This document shows, piece after piece, positions 55,101 through 60,005 of a DNA stretch of 64,000 bases (the first letter of the stretch is position 1; the number at the start of each line of letters is the position of its first letter). The notes under the pieces are model-generated. The model made no database searches. It was given only the letters and a program-made list of their open reading frames with translations, and was not told where the DNA came from. The translations under genes and the position numbers were made by a program. The DNA is taken from contig NZ_JAGINT010000002.1 in the NCBI RefSeq assembly GCF_017876295.1, forward strand, positions 1,364,001 to 1,428,000, written 5' to 3'. The stretch comes from Kribbella aluminosa (GTDB lineage: Bacteria > Actinomycetota > Actinomycetes > Propionibacteriales > Kribbellaceae).

Positions 55101-57070
55101 TCGGCTTCGGCAGCCCGGTGAACGGCGAGATCAACCTGACCCTCGGCAGCACCACCCTCACCACCGGTACGTCGACCGGCCGGTCCGTCACGGCCGGCTT
55201 CAGCGACGGAATGGCCGAGGCGGACGGATCGTCGTACGGCGGATCGTTCAGCGGGAGCCGCTCGGTGAACGGATCGGCGAGCCGGACCGAGACGCAGATC
55301 GGCGGCATCGAGCGGCTGATCATCCGCAACGGCCAGCAGTACCAGTTCTGGGCCGATCTCGCGGTCGTCGCGGAACTGGAGGAGGCCGGCGCGAAGCCGC
55401 AACAGGTTGCGGTGGGCAACGGCGGGCTGATGCTGACGATGCCGGAGCCCGACGTACTGCGGCTGTACGGCCGCGATCAGCTCGACCTTCCGGAGCAGAA
55501 GGTTGCCGACGTCATCGACCGCCTCCGTGAAGGCAAGCTGACGCTCGACCGGCGGACGGCGGTGTCGGTGATCCATCGGTACGTCCTCGAGGTTCGTCCC
55601 CAGGACGTGGCGCCGCTGATCCACCAGCTGACCGGCGCGGAGAACCCCCGGCTGGCGCAGCTGCTGCCCAAGGCGAAGGCGCTCGCCGAGCAGCGCGCCG
55701 ACATCACGCTGCCGCAGTACTACGACAGCACGATGGGCGCGGCGATGATCGACAGCTCGTCGGTCCGCGCTCCGGACGGCACCGAGTCCGACCTGTACCG
55801 CGAGGTGCTCGCCGCACTCGACGAGTACACACTCGAGGATCCAGTACTCTCCGCGGGGTTGCGCGGCGACCTGGCCGGTCTGCGCTGGCACGGGCACATC
55901 GACGATCTGCTCAGCCCCAGCGGGTTCGTCACCGAGTACCCGACCGCCGACGGGCGGCGCGTGAAGGTGCGGAGCACGCTGCGCTACACGGGCAAGTTCA
56001 CGATGGACCGGCTGCCGGCCGCGGAGCCCAACGCGAACGCGCTCACGATCCTGCAGGTCTACAACTACCTCGAGCTGAGTCGCGGCGTCACCAGTACGAC
56101 GTCGTACGGCGGTGAGATCGACGGCTCGCTCACCGAAGGGGCGCCGCACAAGGCCGGCATCGGCACCGACCTCAGTACGTCGACCAGCGTGTCGAGCACC
56201 GATCAGAACACCCGGATCACCCGGGCGCTGTGGGATCGGACCATGCGGGTGACGCGCGGTTTCGAGCTGACCGTGCAGATCGACGACTCGGTGTCCCGCA
56301 AGCTCACCGGCGAGCTGACGTTCCTGGTGCCGCCGTCGATCATCAACGCTCAGCCGGAGCAGGGTCCTGCCGACGGTCGCACGGTCACGCTACCCCGCGG
56401 CGCGGTCGCCGAGGGGACGACGGCGGACGGGCTGTTCGACACCGTCCACGAACGGCTGGGCAGGCCGGACATGCTCACCCAGGCGGGCGTGGCACTGCAT
56501 CAGACAACGTTGGAGAACGTCCTGTCGGCCGCGACCCGGATGGCCGCGTTCGAACGGATCGCGTCCGCTGACGGCTACGCGGCGGTGCGGCTGCCGGTGC
56601 CGGGCCACCGGTCCCGCACGGTCGCCGTCCACGTCCGGGCCGAGCTGTCCGGGATGTTGCTGGTCGTCGAGGACAACACCCAGCTGGCCCAGATCGACCG
56701 GGAGCAGCACAGCACTCAGCTGACGACGAGCAGCACGCATCTGCTGCCCGCCGCCGGATCGTACGGATCCGCGAACCCGGGCGGTGTCGTCGACCTCGGC
56801 CTGTCCGGCGGCGAGCAGGCCACCGAGAAGGTCAGCGACGGCACCGGGGGCCGGAACGAGACGTCGATGTACGAACGCGGCCCGGTCGTGACGGTGCGGG
56901 TCGACGTCAGGTACCACCTCACGTACACCCGTCTCCACCCCAGCCGCACCGGCCGCCCGGACACCGCGGTCGTGCCCGGTACGGCGTACCTGACCATGCA
57001 TCGCCACGAGTACGAGGCGATGCTCGATCGCCGGCGTCAGCTCGGCCAGGACGGGTTGCGGCCGAGGTAG
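40136..57070 (+). CDS. Giant 5,644-aa type VII-linked multidomain protein with SecA-like motor
   Basis: Start ATG 40136, five bases after the previous stop. In order: residues 1-~340, a CpnT/WXG100-like helical head ('EYARQYDAIAAELRKTV', 'AAWNSEAGKALG') with membrane-like helices; ~340-580 Pro/Thr-rich; ~594-690 RDEQ-type charged repeats and coiled coil; ~860-1480 SecA-like DEAD motor; ~1596-2220 two tandem modules, each with a kinase-like domain; ~2240-2400 HExxxH peptidase-like domain; ~2600-2960 two further, more diverged kinase-like segments; ~3370-3800 three hydrophobic regions among coiled coils; ~3800-4230 helical; ~4240-5644 about six beta-rich Gly/Ser/Thr repeats. No C-terminal toxin domain is recognised. 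Placed directly after YbaB and small ESX genes, it is likely an ESX-dependent surface or delivered protein. Composition matches its neighbours. Confidence 0.9.
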   Translation: MSFWHPIVEFLGAIVGVDPDDYPAGDEDAMREYARQYDAIAAELRKTVASGCTTAATAVEAAWNSEAGKALGAQVRDYGTNPESGGVEAIAQAAEEVAKYLRDQADTIVRAKVMIWAQVALGIAMFAIPAGKALSLGMREALKRALKDFIHNRSKGIIKAALAVLKTRAQKALAMTPVKVFRGALLAGVGAGVYGLGPNTIAQTYGVLTDQSRRGVVDDQGNYHHEDGWNWDETRKDALVAVAAIPIAVVPSLGLGWVGKKLTTNVAALNGPVTRFVGRRAAGATTLAVTMPTATALGTWHMPTAGQALDEAWRAGVMGAAVPGGGSHGPSLPHGDPIEVAQVRTHSTIGDHPPRDDPPQTAVQPGAEAGTTGAHTGVADASTGVAQTGSSTTQTGNGTAHQSTADARAESTGALAPGTAQPAAAVTTPEAAARAAARPGTSEGSTPTPKSTTTDHQPTKPTPDKPAPTTKTSTPDKPPSGPDKPTEATKPPEASKPPEATKPPEGSKPEGAGGPGVGEKQAVPVAGGPGKKVAHPAERQPDAVPRPEQPSTHPDNTPADKPSPTNRPPTKQPPRDQQAPHDDQPSPDNNRARRDEQAARDEQASRDEQVRRDERAARDEQAPRDEQARRDQQAARDEQAPRDERAPRDERDVGEGRGVRDAEGGLELRERTEGRAHREEVERREQAAEAARRRYEEVRKGEQETKEAERAVNAARRELKDARRELRDAERARDKYAKKHGEADRPARRLDETADARELGGEAGARESGGKADARELGGEGARESGGEAGARELGGKVGARLRELEGRVAAAAERCAGVRERVRAAEAVGLPVREAKLLADARRISYLTAKLDYALSRLTPTEIRRLGQGKLDVLKDALPPDLTRDEALQLAIHEMIHRTKDGWGFALNWTQFQAELALRDDLMVQMMAGEGKTAVAAVALATIAADRPVHFMTSNRSLATQAYGKLRAVLEPLGYDVIQVDPAVRYPKPRRPTVYVGDVAAFGWSMGRGHRVPGKDVIVDEVDAVAVDLAAQVYTHSSGAAGKASARTEAEVMLARRALTDHTFDRADFGLPPENALPENVLPENALPENVPAENVPADGMRAELTGDARNKLAEKLGTEITSRQFERQVKRLEDAAQAQWVLRENRDYIRAEINGKQTILIVSKHSGEPLIDRETLLEQRWTDIAQALEAHHDMEVRADPSHTSAVTTRDLLDSYDHVSGMSGTAKDAAHAIRDLYGEDKIGHAVEITRFNESKLEFRKPQQFATVEQKYQAMVDQAIADLAKDGDLSTGRPQAIVTEHNDEVAMVEGMLKKALEERQLPAGIRIQKVDAQRMAEIYNEAHGTAEQSDDPAAVAKQVQMEMDAIWDRAGEPGMITIGNKVLGRGIDIKLHPDAFKYGDRPDATTHVFTVSGRTAESGGLAVRVGFHDPDSPRGTIQALNRAGRQGAPGEASLYSSHNDDLFRRQGSTLEAAVAYHDAPSTAVRNQALHDYVEAAVAHAKATALGQGSQTADAVKVAAEALQAAEREVAVDNYNTAVETGQLVSQAVNLAHLRVQHTVVPDTQTGGTPQYHDDTARSRRLPEQPQPQPQPQPLDGLAYRRLSQAEQGEARGIVSTLTANDPVRLEGLRPLLESPWLRALDPERLMQEIRSWDGLGYSDVFGKGVLFGVGLADAPAPVPLVRPSRDFADAADFGVHVTLPDRLSSAGKAGRLATEAPHSGAYPMTGPDGRDWVVKLYADSDFNRERVQSELDGLYGAYLTGFGPPPYGLVRVTVGNRQYVGVGMAPMEGGLIEAEERDATAEAIAEAAHWHSRVTFRTAQQLDVFGRALLAAGYSIRRDLEYFVDDAGNFRPIDLAGVEELPADPFYREFWIARHFDILAERRGPLLAAAVENGPGPQLASAPVQVAAPDPAVPGRLRELPAYDGLTVDQQRRIVAIVGGVTANDAVLLDGLRPLLESPGLRALDAEALLAEIESWDGLGYGEVFGRGPALDVVVAGAPLLPDGQPTYPMTWDEATDLKVLPTTVRRLSSGGVAGSVASLGEHSGVFLVDGPDGREWAVKLWPSGRYDKQIMTELEGQRGAALTGYGPELYGLVKATIGGREYAGVAMEPVPGGFTSTSSLDPGVIAETDRWRAAVTFDTVRQLDDYLHRLLEVDYHVRLDLQCFVDGTGTLHPIDFEFVRRLPADPAARATAIEEHGLGSYVARSVRDNLLTAAIENARAKAEQTGRSRLQTKTPLHDEAPATPNGMTGDGARRVVEAVARELRLPRGIRLKFVIDVDTPTLVRKYGIGPADGPRPGYFRMEGGTGVVYVSARDHLTASDVRATVWHEVVGHYGWRLFSPEQRAQTLAEVHALRSLAPELSARIEDLYKDEPADIRDEEFLAALAEGGVPKRILRPWNRLLTTSIGDLFRKLHIITDEQLDNARRNNELEPLYKILRSLVRAVRRNRPVYDASAAVVRTRTNQPGPNISRIRPARANKYDGGGLPAFTAGLVESSYDDLLNGTADDQALAAVLSTGTVKRFLVDAADENHFEIEGARLAPHHLAVMVDFYRDVSIVLDGAPRDLAQRLANIMGVDITIRTANGWQVLHPKPEPQREGTVELRPDGTYLVRTPAHPDGVLIEDVEPHLGRLLGIGGSKAAFAFYDKVVLIALPTVEVSLFTQLDRLEGLLDKPGAADVIAPLHYTTVFGRDVFVADRFPRISRDVWVSVPDFAAPDALRPTQASLDSLLAIREFFVANNLMIGDLQFGIDRDGRFWVYDVGRVRPLAYDLPAGTNVDMFAKANPLEVVDAWIAWAAAGHTFTPNGRPRRSPAPRADLQPPSYDWNTATPDHSPAQLYPDTPEARERVAAELERAYVAARTGYGPVPVGLVRTELDGAPYVGFAVQPVDPAVHTEAVTLDTVYQLHEYVRRLHALGYYPAGELQGAVDVHGTFHAVDSIGIEPLPGDAEFADQLLQAAFDNVKRAVGNETGRDRRVHRDQPRGGAGSIYRSNFRGDGRRKQNPAAVWAAAEQALPQIAAAVGSVRSDVRAIALDANRITITFWRKPDLTLELSVSGDFTNAGPIRWERTAESMHWARITLSPRTRDEVVGRAITNALAGIVAAHDGATPDAHAEVARHAEVGYLVGRVERGESRYHFRKELRILLHHLGKAGSDLPPALQQRVAAVLRRGAIGTWVVEKATPKLNELEDGWTDPAAFRPAQLPALDTSQPFAQDPAVDRFVHGLFQHFAKQPDTSPEPGHSVSRLTVLREQPMLRQFVNWHGPVKAAELGKLDPSQFAAQLNASDRQSVAAAFARLRSLLQQRETATSVRRRRTAARQFSELAHALGVATHDDLRSALPHDLAAAVADLEPSLLQRANRSVDGGAKSMPGLRADLILGFLETVPAGMASAAVLAGNGRVGLAAAVLMGAVALSPVRTIANRYVESREEQVKSDRRTYRRALDEQAREPQRAVLGNAVRTAYQKVLSAAGVPSSPRPVPRADLPVPEKKAPALTTPWWSFPVRSSIPIAAAAIPMTFVVSPVVVGATVGLAVAVVSSTQYLFARHQATLDDERRTRDYEWRSWRQLVEEIRGTADQLVRLRALGNQLGEPGVTVPAFDFEAPTDHTGRGVVPAKPYFAGRELPLGTVPMAHRVTSVYLQQQLDAAPTAVLEALSRLGTIGAVSGLVEAFHAEANRNAFDRRMHNWLDLLRLAVQACTDEINDPLLARLDALLAEASEGTVPIPVLPPWSPVLHPDREATTPRRWYAVGAFAIGASGIGVASSMVYAFHLDPLYLWQATFAGVVLPVSFYAKYLRRRMRVKADMAERDRGAEKRAADELDRDRATAADAAHEVDRIEDAVAGQTPRTRPAPTSELTAFIAFERREDRGSAELSRLLIKLGKLDAEWHRLLPGYDELHELTDVLVAISTTLSQYADALHKLGVDPHLRLAGPQDRPVSDSVLHHDPVHARILSDRTWTSSAPAEDAALIAAKIHLATGNRYGPFSLSQIKAQATTGKLLLDIAADLVADAERRRGPSRSADSRALKARVDFLRSLTADRARAIPARLLQQQQIPIDWPTYARMRINAIQQQRSELTERAAARTESAAETKDKDKEARHTAIAAACAAAADQGERARLAWQAFRTSKTPATLAIAQQAEALYQQRLAESLPSKDVLQTAIVSGDLPHLTALADELNSALAQAGKEFRFTPELLHRTLRAETRRLLSPGGLVLTVGNDPQADVSELVQFELVLDPSQLREVLNHPVTFEEGQLGQIVQGGTSIGTTTTTTYGANGALKLGTALAGLPDHNPVKAVSTVVSPSIEYAKHTGLSVTGGATEYGLPGAVDVIQGEILRFRASRPRWTWRMRTSAVGAWSEQRVVAGRETLDLGISHAYTVGAPTDTVTIEDLGGTRGTALPEHAASRVDGLNDLADRAIAGLRQRLKKLDRIGHDQLRSMLTDDVPGRLAQTTRPGGLIRPITTDGRVVAYAQLETVVVWEQTTMLGDSSKDHKVERLRVGFSGTSGSQTTSAGQSYAISAGGTAIHDVLGTPWDVGASGKAGLSTGSDVTASTGDLAIHPSVQRVQPTVGVKLRLVHRLTIHRVDERDSFTLRTEGDAVLRMPENDAFRYGLPVPAAAIVRGEDGQPKYGKDKRLLLRGDPEPQEKAYKLPAWMQAIRGAGPALVQELSGADKVLKDFLDHLATKGLIPNGELGGKNPALVASQLANLERVREQLSRHRLETGYDLAAQEGILFQLDLHRPGRLPEQHTYRIKIYPETAKAEFLGLTEGQTVVNLDIGSNSTGKSGGWSHSLPWQFRGGLSNKAKVGTTPDGGVTRGRSALGRFVSWATGSTVNRVSLTESTAKVAVFDVPHTIVVTDLTDESTPIAVADGTARISIDSEFCAGDTAPVPAIADQVDPLLLRSATFQAVDIGDPVGRLLKVLPQLARADSSALHHLSAFLNPRNLAARPELLVAPYRTGLLVTPVPSTPGQAVAQGRITTGRAKLTVTSALRNLRYVGFGSPVNGEINLTLGSTTLTTGTSTGRSVTAGFSDGMAEADGSSYGGSFSGSRSVNGSASRTETQIGGIERLIIRNGQQYQFWADLAVVAELEEAGAKPQQVAVGNGGLMLTMPEPDVLRLYGRDQLDLPEQKVADVIDRLREGKLTLDRRTAVSVIHRYVLEVRPQDVAPLIHQLTGAENPRLAQLLPKAKALAEQRADITLPQYYDSTMGAAMIDSSSVRAPDGTESDLYREVLAALDEYTLEDPVLSAGLRGDLAGLRWHGHIDDLLSPSGFVTEYPTADGRRVKVRSTLRYTGKFTMDRLPAAEPNANALTILQVYNYLELSRGVTSTTSYGGEIDGSLTEGAPHKAGIGTDLSTSTSVSSTDQNTRITRALWDRTMRVTRGFELTVQIDDSVSRKLTGELTFLVPPSIINAQPEQGPADGRTVTLPRGAVAEGTTADGLFDTVHERLGRPDMLTQAGVALHQTTLENVLSAATRMAAFERIASADGYAAVRLPVPGHRSRTVAVHVRAELSGMLLVVEDNTQLAQIDREQHSTQLTTSSTHLLPAAGSYGSANPGGVVDLGLSGGEQATEKVSDGTGGRNETSMYERGPVVTVRVDVRYHLTYTRLHPSRTGRPDTAVVPGTAYLTMHRHEYEAMLDRRRQLGQDGLRPR
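41915..42091 (+). repeat. RDEQAx hexapeptide tandem repeat in the giant gene
   Basis: About ten copies of an 18-bp unit encoding R-D-E-Q/R-A-x, from residue 594 on. A second low-complexity tract of 'RELGG/RESGG' units follows at ~42412-42531. Both are highly charged and should form flexible or coiled-coil spacers between the head and the motor; copy number may vary between strains. Confidence 0.85.
42715..44580 (+). other. SecA-like motor region of the giant protein
   Basis: Residues ~860-1480. Order of motifs as in SecA: 'TKDGWGFALNWTQFQ' then Walker A 'MMAGEGKT' (927-934), 'HFMTSNRSLATQAYGKL', Walker B 'VIVDEVDAV' (1018-1026), 'HVSGMSGTAKD' (SecA 'GMTGT'), 'VLGRGIDIKL' at 1382-1391 (SecA 'AGRGTDI') and 'NRAGRQGAPGEASLYSS' (SecA 'RGRSGRQGDPG'). 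Between the two RecA halves lies a region where SecA has its preprotein-binding domain. All ATPase motifs appear intact. This is inside a single reading frame, not a separate secA gene. Confidence 0.88.
43355..43434 (+). repeat. Short ENALP/ENVPA pentapeptide repeat in the SecA-like region
   Basis: Five copies of a 15-bp unit encoding E-N-A/V-L/P-P/A, inserted after the first RecA-like half near the preprotein-binding position. Near-identical DNA copies suggest recent slippage expansion. Confidence 0.8.
44922..46790 (+). repeat. Tandem duplicated helical plus kinase-like modules in the giant protein
   Basis: Unit 1 (~1596-1885) and unit 2 (~1920-2218) align throughout: 'GLRPLLESPWLRALDPERLM' / 'GLRPLLESPGLRALDAEALL', 'IRSWDGLGYSDVFGKG' / 'IESWDGLGYGEVFGRG', then kinase-like lobes. 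Kinase-type residues are seen: 'VVKLY' K1735 and 'AVKLW' K2060; 'RRDLEYFVDD' D1839 and 'VRLDLQCFVD' D2161; 'PIDLAGV' D1854 and 'PIDFEFV' D2176. So both keep Lys, catalytic-loop Asp and DFG-like Asp. Two weaker segments follow at ~2600-2770 ('GIGGSKAAF', 'IGDLQFGI', 'YDVGRV') and ~2830-2950. Confidence 0.75.
46870..47430 (+). other. HExxxH zincin-like peptidase domain in the giant protein
   Basis: Residues ~2246-2430. 'VWHEVVGHYGWRLFSPEQ' places H2328, E2329 and H2333, the HExxxH form seen in metallopeptidase-like domains of large phage polyvalent proteins, with a downstream 'DEEFLAALAEGG' that may give the third ligand and 'RPWNRLLTTSIGDLFRKL' typical of the same family. Activity is inferred, not shown. 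Confidence 0.6.
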
Positions 57071-57624
57071 GCGACGATGCCGTCGAGCGTGTCGTCGCCG
57101 GACCACGGGATGTCCACCGCGAACGCTGCGCCTGGAGTGACTCGTAGGTCGCCGGGCGGGACGATCTGGGCCAGGGTGTGGGCCGCCTCGAGGACCTCCG
57201 GGCTGAAGGACACCGTCGTACCGAGGGACTTCGCGACATCCCAGCTGTGCACGACGTAGTCGATGAAGTGGAAGCTGATCGCCTGCGCGCCCGGGAAGTC
57301 GGCGCCGAACTCCGCGAGCGGGAACGTCCGCTCCGCCACACCGGGCTGCGCGAACGCGTCCAGCACGTGCTCGGCGGACTCGGCGTACGCCTTCACCGGG
57401 TCGTCGCCCAGGTCGCGGAGCTTCCAGATCGCCGGGTCGTCCTCGCCGCGGGAGGCGGCCGCGAATCCGTAGTGCTGGGTGGCCATGTGGGCGAGCAGGC
57501 CGTAGAGCGTCCAGGCCCGGCAGGGCGTCGGCCTGGACAGGTCGGCCGCGGTCGCGGTGCCGACGAGCTCGATGCTGGTCCGGACGGCGGTGGCGTCCAA
57601 CGGAAGGTAGTCAATAGTAGGCAT
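57037..57624 (-). CDS. TIGR03086/DinB-like metal-binding protein (mycothiol-dependent type)
   Basis: 195 aa from ATG 57624 (57630 is equally possible). The four-helix DinB fold pattern is visible: 'SRPTPCRAWTLYGLLAHMATQHYGFA' with the first metal-site His, and 'ISFHFIDYVVHSWDVAKSLG' with the H-x(3)-D...H pair. Members include mycothiol-dependent isomerases and uncharacterised proteins. It overlaps the giant gene's end by 34 bases tail-to-tail and diverges from a MarR gene. Confidence 0.88.
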   Translation of the reverse strand: MPTIDYLPLDATAVRTSIELVGTATAADLSRPTPCRAWTLYGLLAHMATQHYGFAAASRGEDDPAIWKLRDLGDDPVKAYAESAEHVLDAFAQPGVAERTFPLAEFGADFPGAQAISFHFIDYVVHSWDVAKSLGTTVSFSPEVLEAAHTLAQIVPPGDLRVTPGAAFAVDIPWSGDDTLDGIVAYLGRNPSWPS

Positions 57625-57656
57625 GCGCATATCGTAAGCTCTCGCATATGATTGCG
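57625..57656. promoter_or_regulatory. Possible MarR operator in the shared divergent promoter
   Basis: The ~50-bp gap holds two GCATAT copies (57627-57632, 57644-57649) 17 bases apart, and an imperfect dyad GCGCATATC...GATTGCGC. This is a typical place for MarR autoregulation. No consensus was tested. Confidence 0.4.
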
Positions 57657-57676
57657 CCAGTGTTACCTTTTCGGGC

Positions 57677-58096
57677 ATGGCAAGCGAGCGCCCCGACCTG
57701 GCAGCGATGCTGTACCCGCTGGTGCGGGAACTGATCGCGATCGAGCTGCCGATCCTCGCCGGGCACGAAGTCTCGATGTGGGGCTACTCGGTGCTCGCCG
57801 CGCTCGACGACACCCCGGTCCGGACCCAGGCGGCACTCGCGACGGCGATCGGCGCGGACAAGTCCCGGATCATCGGCACCCTCGACGAGTTGCAACAGGC
57901 CGGCCTGATCGAGCGCACCCCGGACCCCGACGACCGGCGCGTCCGGCTGCTGTCGATCACCCCGCGGGGCCGGACCGTTCGCCGTGCCATCCGCAAGGAC
58001 ATCCAGTCCGCCGAGCTCCAGGTCCTCGACAGCCTCCCGGCGGCCGACCGCAAGACGTTCCTCCGGCTCCTGCAGCAACTGCACACCTCCCGCTGA
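57677..58096 (+). CDS. MarR-family transcriptional regulator
   Basis: 139 aa. The winged-helix part is clear: 'TQAALATAIGADKSRIIGTLDELQQAGLIERTPDPDDRRVRLLSITPRG' with the wing 'DPDDRRVRL'. Dimerisation helices lie at both ends. It diverges from the TIGR03086 gene, which it may control; such pairs often respond to small phenolic or oxidant ligands. Confidence 0.93.
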   Translation: MASERPDLAAMLYPLVRELIAIELPILAGHEVSMWGYSVLAALDDTPVRTQAALATAIGADKSRIIGTLDELQQAGLIERTPDPDDRRVRLLSITPRGRTVRRAIRKDIQSAELQVLDSLPAADRKTFLRLLQQLHTSR

Positions 58097-58159
58097 CGAT
58101 GGAGGGCGTTCACCCGCTCGGGTGATCCGGGGAATGGTTTCCGTCGAAAGACTGGCGGT

Positions 58160-58993
58160 ATGCGACGAGCGGTGGTGGTGTGGGCGGCGGCGTACGGCGC
58201 CCTGCGGATCTGGTACGCGACCAGCCATGCGCCGGCCTGGAAGCTCCCCGGCGACGATCTGCTGATCCCGGGATGGGTCGCGGTGGCCGGCTGCGTGGTG
58301 ACCGCGCTCGCCGTGATCCGGATCCGCCCGCGGTTGCTGTGGGTACTCGCGGCGGGCTGGCTCGCGGCGGCCGCGTTCATCCTGCTCGACGGGGTCGCCG
58401 CCGTACTCCCGGGCCTCGGCATCCCGTTCGACGTCCTCGGGATGCTCAGTCGCCTTGGGGCGGTCTCGGGCGCCGTACTGCTCGGTCTGCTCGCCCGCTC
58501 GCACCAGCCGGCGGCGACTCCCTGGCCACCGTGGATCTCGACCGTGGGCGCCTGCCTCGCCACCGCCGGATGCCTCACCCGGCTCGGGGCGCAGGCGGTC
58601 GTCGGCTTCGAGAAGACGCCGTACGGCAACAGCCTGTCGCTGCTGCTCTTCGAAGGCGGGTTCGTGCTCGCCGGGACGTTGCTGCCGTTCCTGCTCGTGC
58701 ATCGGCTCGGGCGGTGGTTCCCGCGGTGGCTCCTGCTGCTGCCCGGATACGCGATCGGTTGCGGCATCACGGCGTACTTCGGGGTCGGACTGATCCAGAT
58801 GATCGCCAACGCGGTCCAAGGGCAACCGGTGTTCGGCGATGTCGCGCTCGGGCTGCCGGACAGCTTCTTCTGGGTCGCGGTCCCGGCGTACCTGGTCTGG
58901 GGTGTCGGGTTGACCGTCGCAGCCCGCGGTTACCAACTCGCGACCCGGAAGGCAAACGATTCGGTATGTGATCTTCAAATCACTCAGCGTTGA
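58160..58993 (+). CDS. Multi-spanning membrane protein, unknown function
   Basis: 277 aa with about seven hydrophobic segments ('WVAVAGCVVTALAVI', 'LLWVLAAGWLAAAAFILLDGVAAVL', 'LLLFEGGFVLAGTLLPFLLV', 'WLLLLPGYAIGCGITAYFGVGL', 'WVAVPAYLVWGVGLTVAA'). No conserved catalytic residues were seen. It stands alone between the MarR and DoxX-like genes. Confidence 0.75.
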   Translation: MRRAVVVWAAAYGALRIWYATSHAPAWKLPGDDLLIPGWVAVAGCVVTALAVIRIRPRLLWVLAAGWLAAAAFILLDGVAAVLPGLGIPFDVLGMLSRLGAVSGAVLLGLLARSHQPAATPWPPWISTVGACLATAGCLTRLGAQAVVGFEKTPYGNSLSLLLFEGGFVLAGTLLPFLLVHRLGRWFPRWLLLLPGYAIGCGITAYFGVGLIQMIANAVQGQPVFGDVALGLPDSFFWVAVPAYLVWGVGLTVAARGYQLATRKANDSVCDLQITQR

Positions 58994-59061
58994 ACCAAGT
59001 AGAGCGTTCAATCGTTCGAACCAGGCACAGACACCAACCCCGCCCCGAGGAGTGAGGCCCT

Positions 59062-59469
59062 GTGCAGGTGCTCGAGCGTTTTCAGAAAGAAGTAACAGGA
59101 GTTTTCCGGATCGTCGTCGGATTCCTGTTCGCCAGCCACGGTGCCGCGGCGCTGTTCGGCGTACTCGGCGTCGAGAAGGCCGGCCTGCTGGTCTGGCCGT
59201 CCTGGTGGGCGTCGCTGATCCAGACGGCCGGCGGCGCACTGGTGATGATCGGCCTCGGCACCCGGTACGCCGCGCTGCTCTGCTCCGGGTCGATGGCGTA
59301 CGCGTACTTCAGCGTCCACCAGGCGGGCGCTTTGCTGCCTGTGCAGAATGGTGGCGAGAAGGCGGCGCTGTTCTGCTTCGCCTTCCTGCTGATCGCTTTC
59401 CTGGGCAACGGTGCCTGGTCCGTGGAGCGGCCGGCCAAGGTGACCGTGCAGACAACAGCGTCCCGCTAG
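59062..59469 (+). CDS. DoxX-family membrane protein
   Basis: 135 aa from GTG 59062 with GAGGAG upstream. Four membrane segments with the DoxX pattern: 'RIVVGFLFASHGAAALFG', 'WWASLIQTAGGALVMIGLGTRYAALLCSGSMAYAYF', 'ALFCFAFLLIAFLGNGAWS'. DoxX proteins act in redox-linked membrane complexes. It precedes the sigma factor gene by 26 bases and may be co-transcribed. Confidence 0.85.
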   Translation: MQVLERFQKEVTGVFRIVVGFLFASHGAAALFGVLGVEKAGLLVWPSWWASLIQTAGGALVMIGLGTRYAALLCSGSMAYAYFSVHQAGALLPVQNGGEKAALFCFAFLLIAFLGNGAWSVERPAKVTVQTTASR

Positions 59470-59495
59470 GGATGATCGACAGGGCAGGAGCGCCG

Positions 59496-60005
59496 ATGGC
59501 CGACGACCGGGCGACGCTGCTGCGTGAGCTGCACGACGTGCACGCTCCCGCGCTGTGGCGGTTCGTCGTCCGGCTGACCGGCGACGACCGGCTGGCCGAG
59601 GACGTCGTCCAGGAGACCCTGCTCCGGGCGTGGCGGCGGCCGAACATCCTCGCCGAGGACGAGCCGGGCGCCCGCGCCTGGCTGTTCACGGTGGCCCGCA
59701 ACCTGGTCATCGACGACCGCCGCAGCGCCCGGGTCAGCCGGGAGGTCGCCAGCGACGACCTCCCGGAGAACCCGAGCGCCGACCACGCGAACGCCGTACT
59801 GGACGCCTGGCTGGTGGCCGAATCGCTGGCCCAGCTGTCCGAGGAACATCGGCAGGTGATCGTCCGCGCGTACTACGGCCGCCGGACGGTCACCGACATC
59901 GCCGAGGAGCTGGACATCCCGTCGGGCACCGTGAAGTCACGGCTGCACTACGGGCTGCGAGCCCTCAAGCTCGCACTGCAGGAGAAGGGGGTCACGAGTC
60001 AATGA
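59496..60005 (+). CDS. ECF sigma-70 factor (SigL-like)
   Basis: 169 aa from ATG 59496, chosen for the AGGAG site five bases upstream; 59472 is an alternative. Region 2 is seen in 'LWRFVVRLTGDDRLAEDVVQETLLRAWRR' and 'ARAWLFTVARNLVIDDRRSA'; region 4 in 'LSEEHRQVIVRAYYGRRTVTDIAEELDIPSGTVKSRLHYGLRAL'. The stop overlaps the anti-sigma gene (ATGA), the standard arrangement for stress- or envelope-sensing ECF pairs. Confidence 0.94.
   Translation: MADDRATLLRELHDVHAPALWRFVVRLTGDDRLAEDVVQETLLRAWRRPNILAEDEPGARAWLFTVARNLVIDDRRSARVSREVASDDLPENPSADHANAVLDAWLVAESLAQLSEEHRQVIVRAYYGRRTVTDIAEELDIPSGTVKSRLHYGLRALKLALQEKGVTSQ

Noticed and set aside
50243..56149. A 1,968-codon open frame on the minus strand
   Set aside because: Same reason: antisense shadow of the giant gene with no family features.
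55500..57070. A C-terminal toxin with nuclease or deaminase motif in the giant protein
   Set aside because: No catalytic signature was found; the sequence continues the beta-rich repeat pattern to the end.
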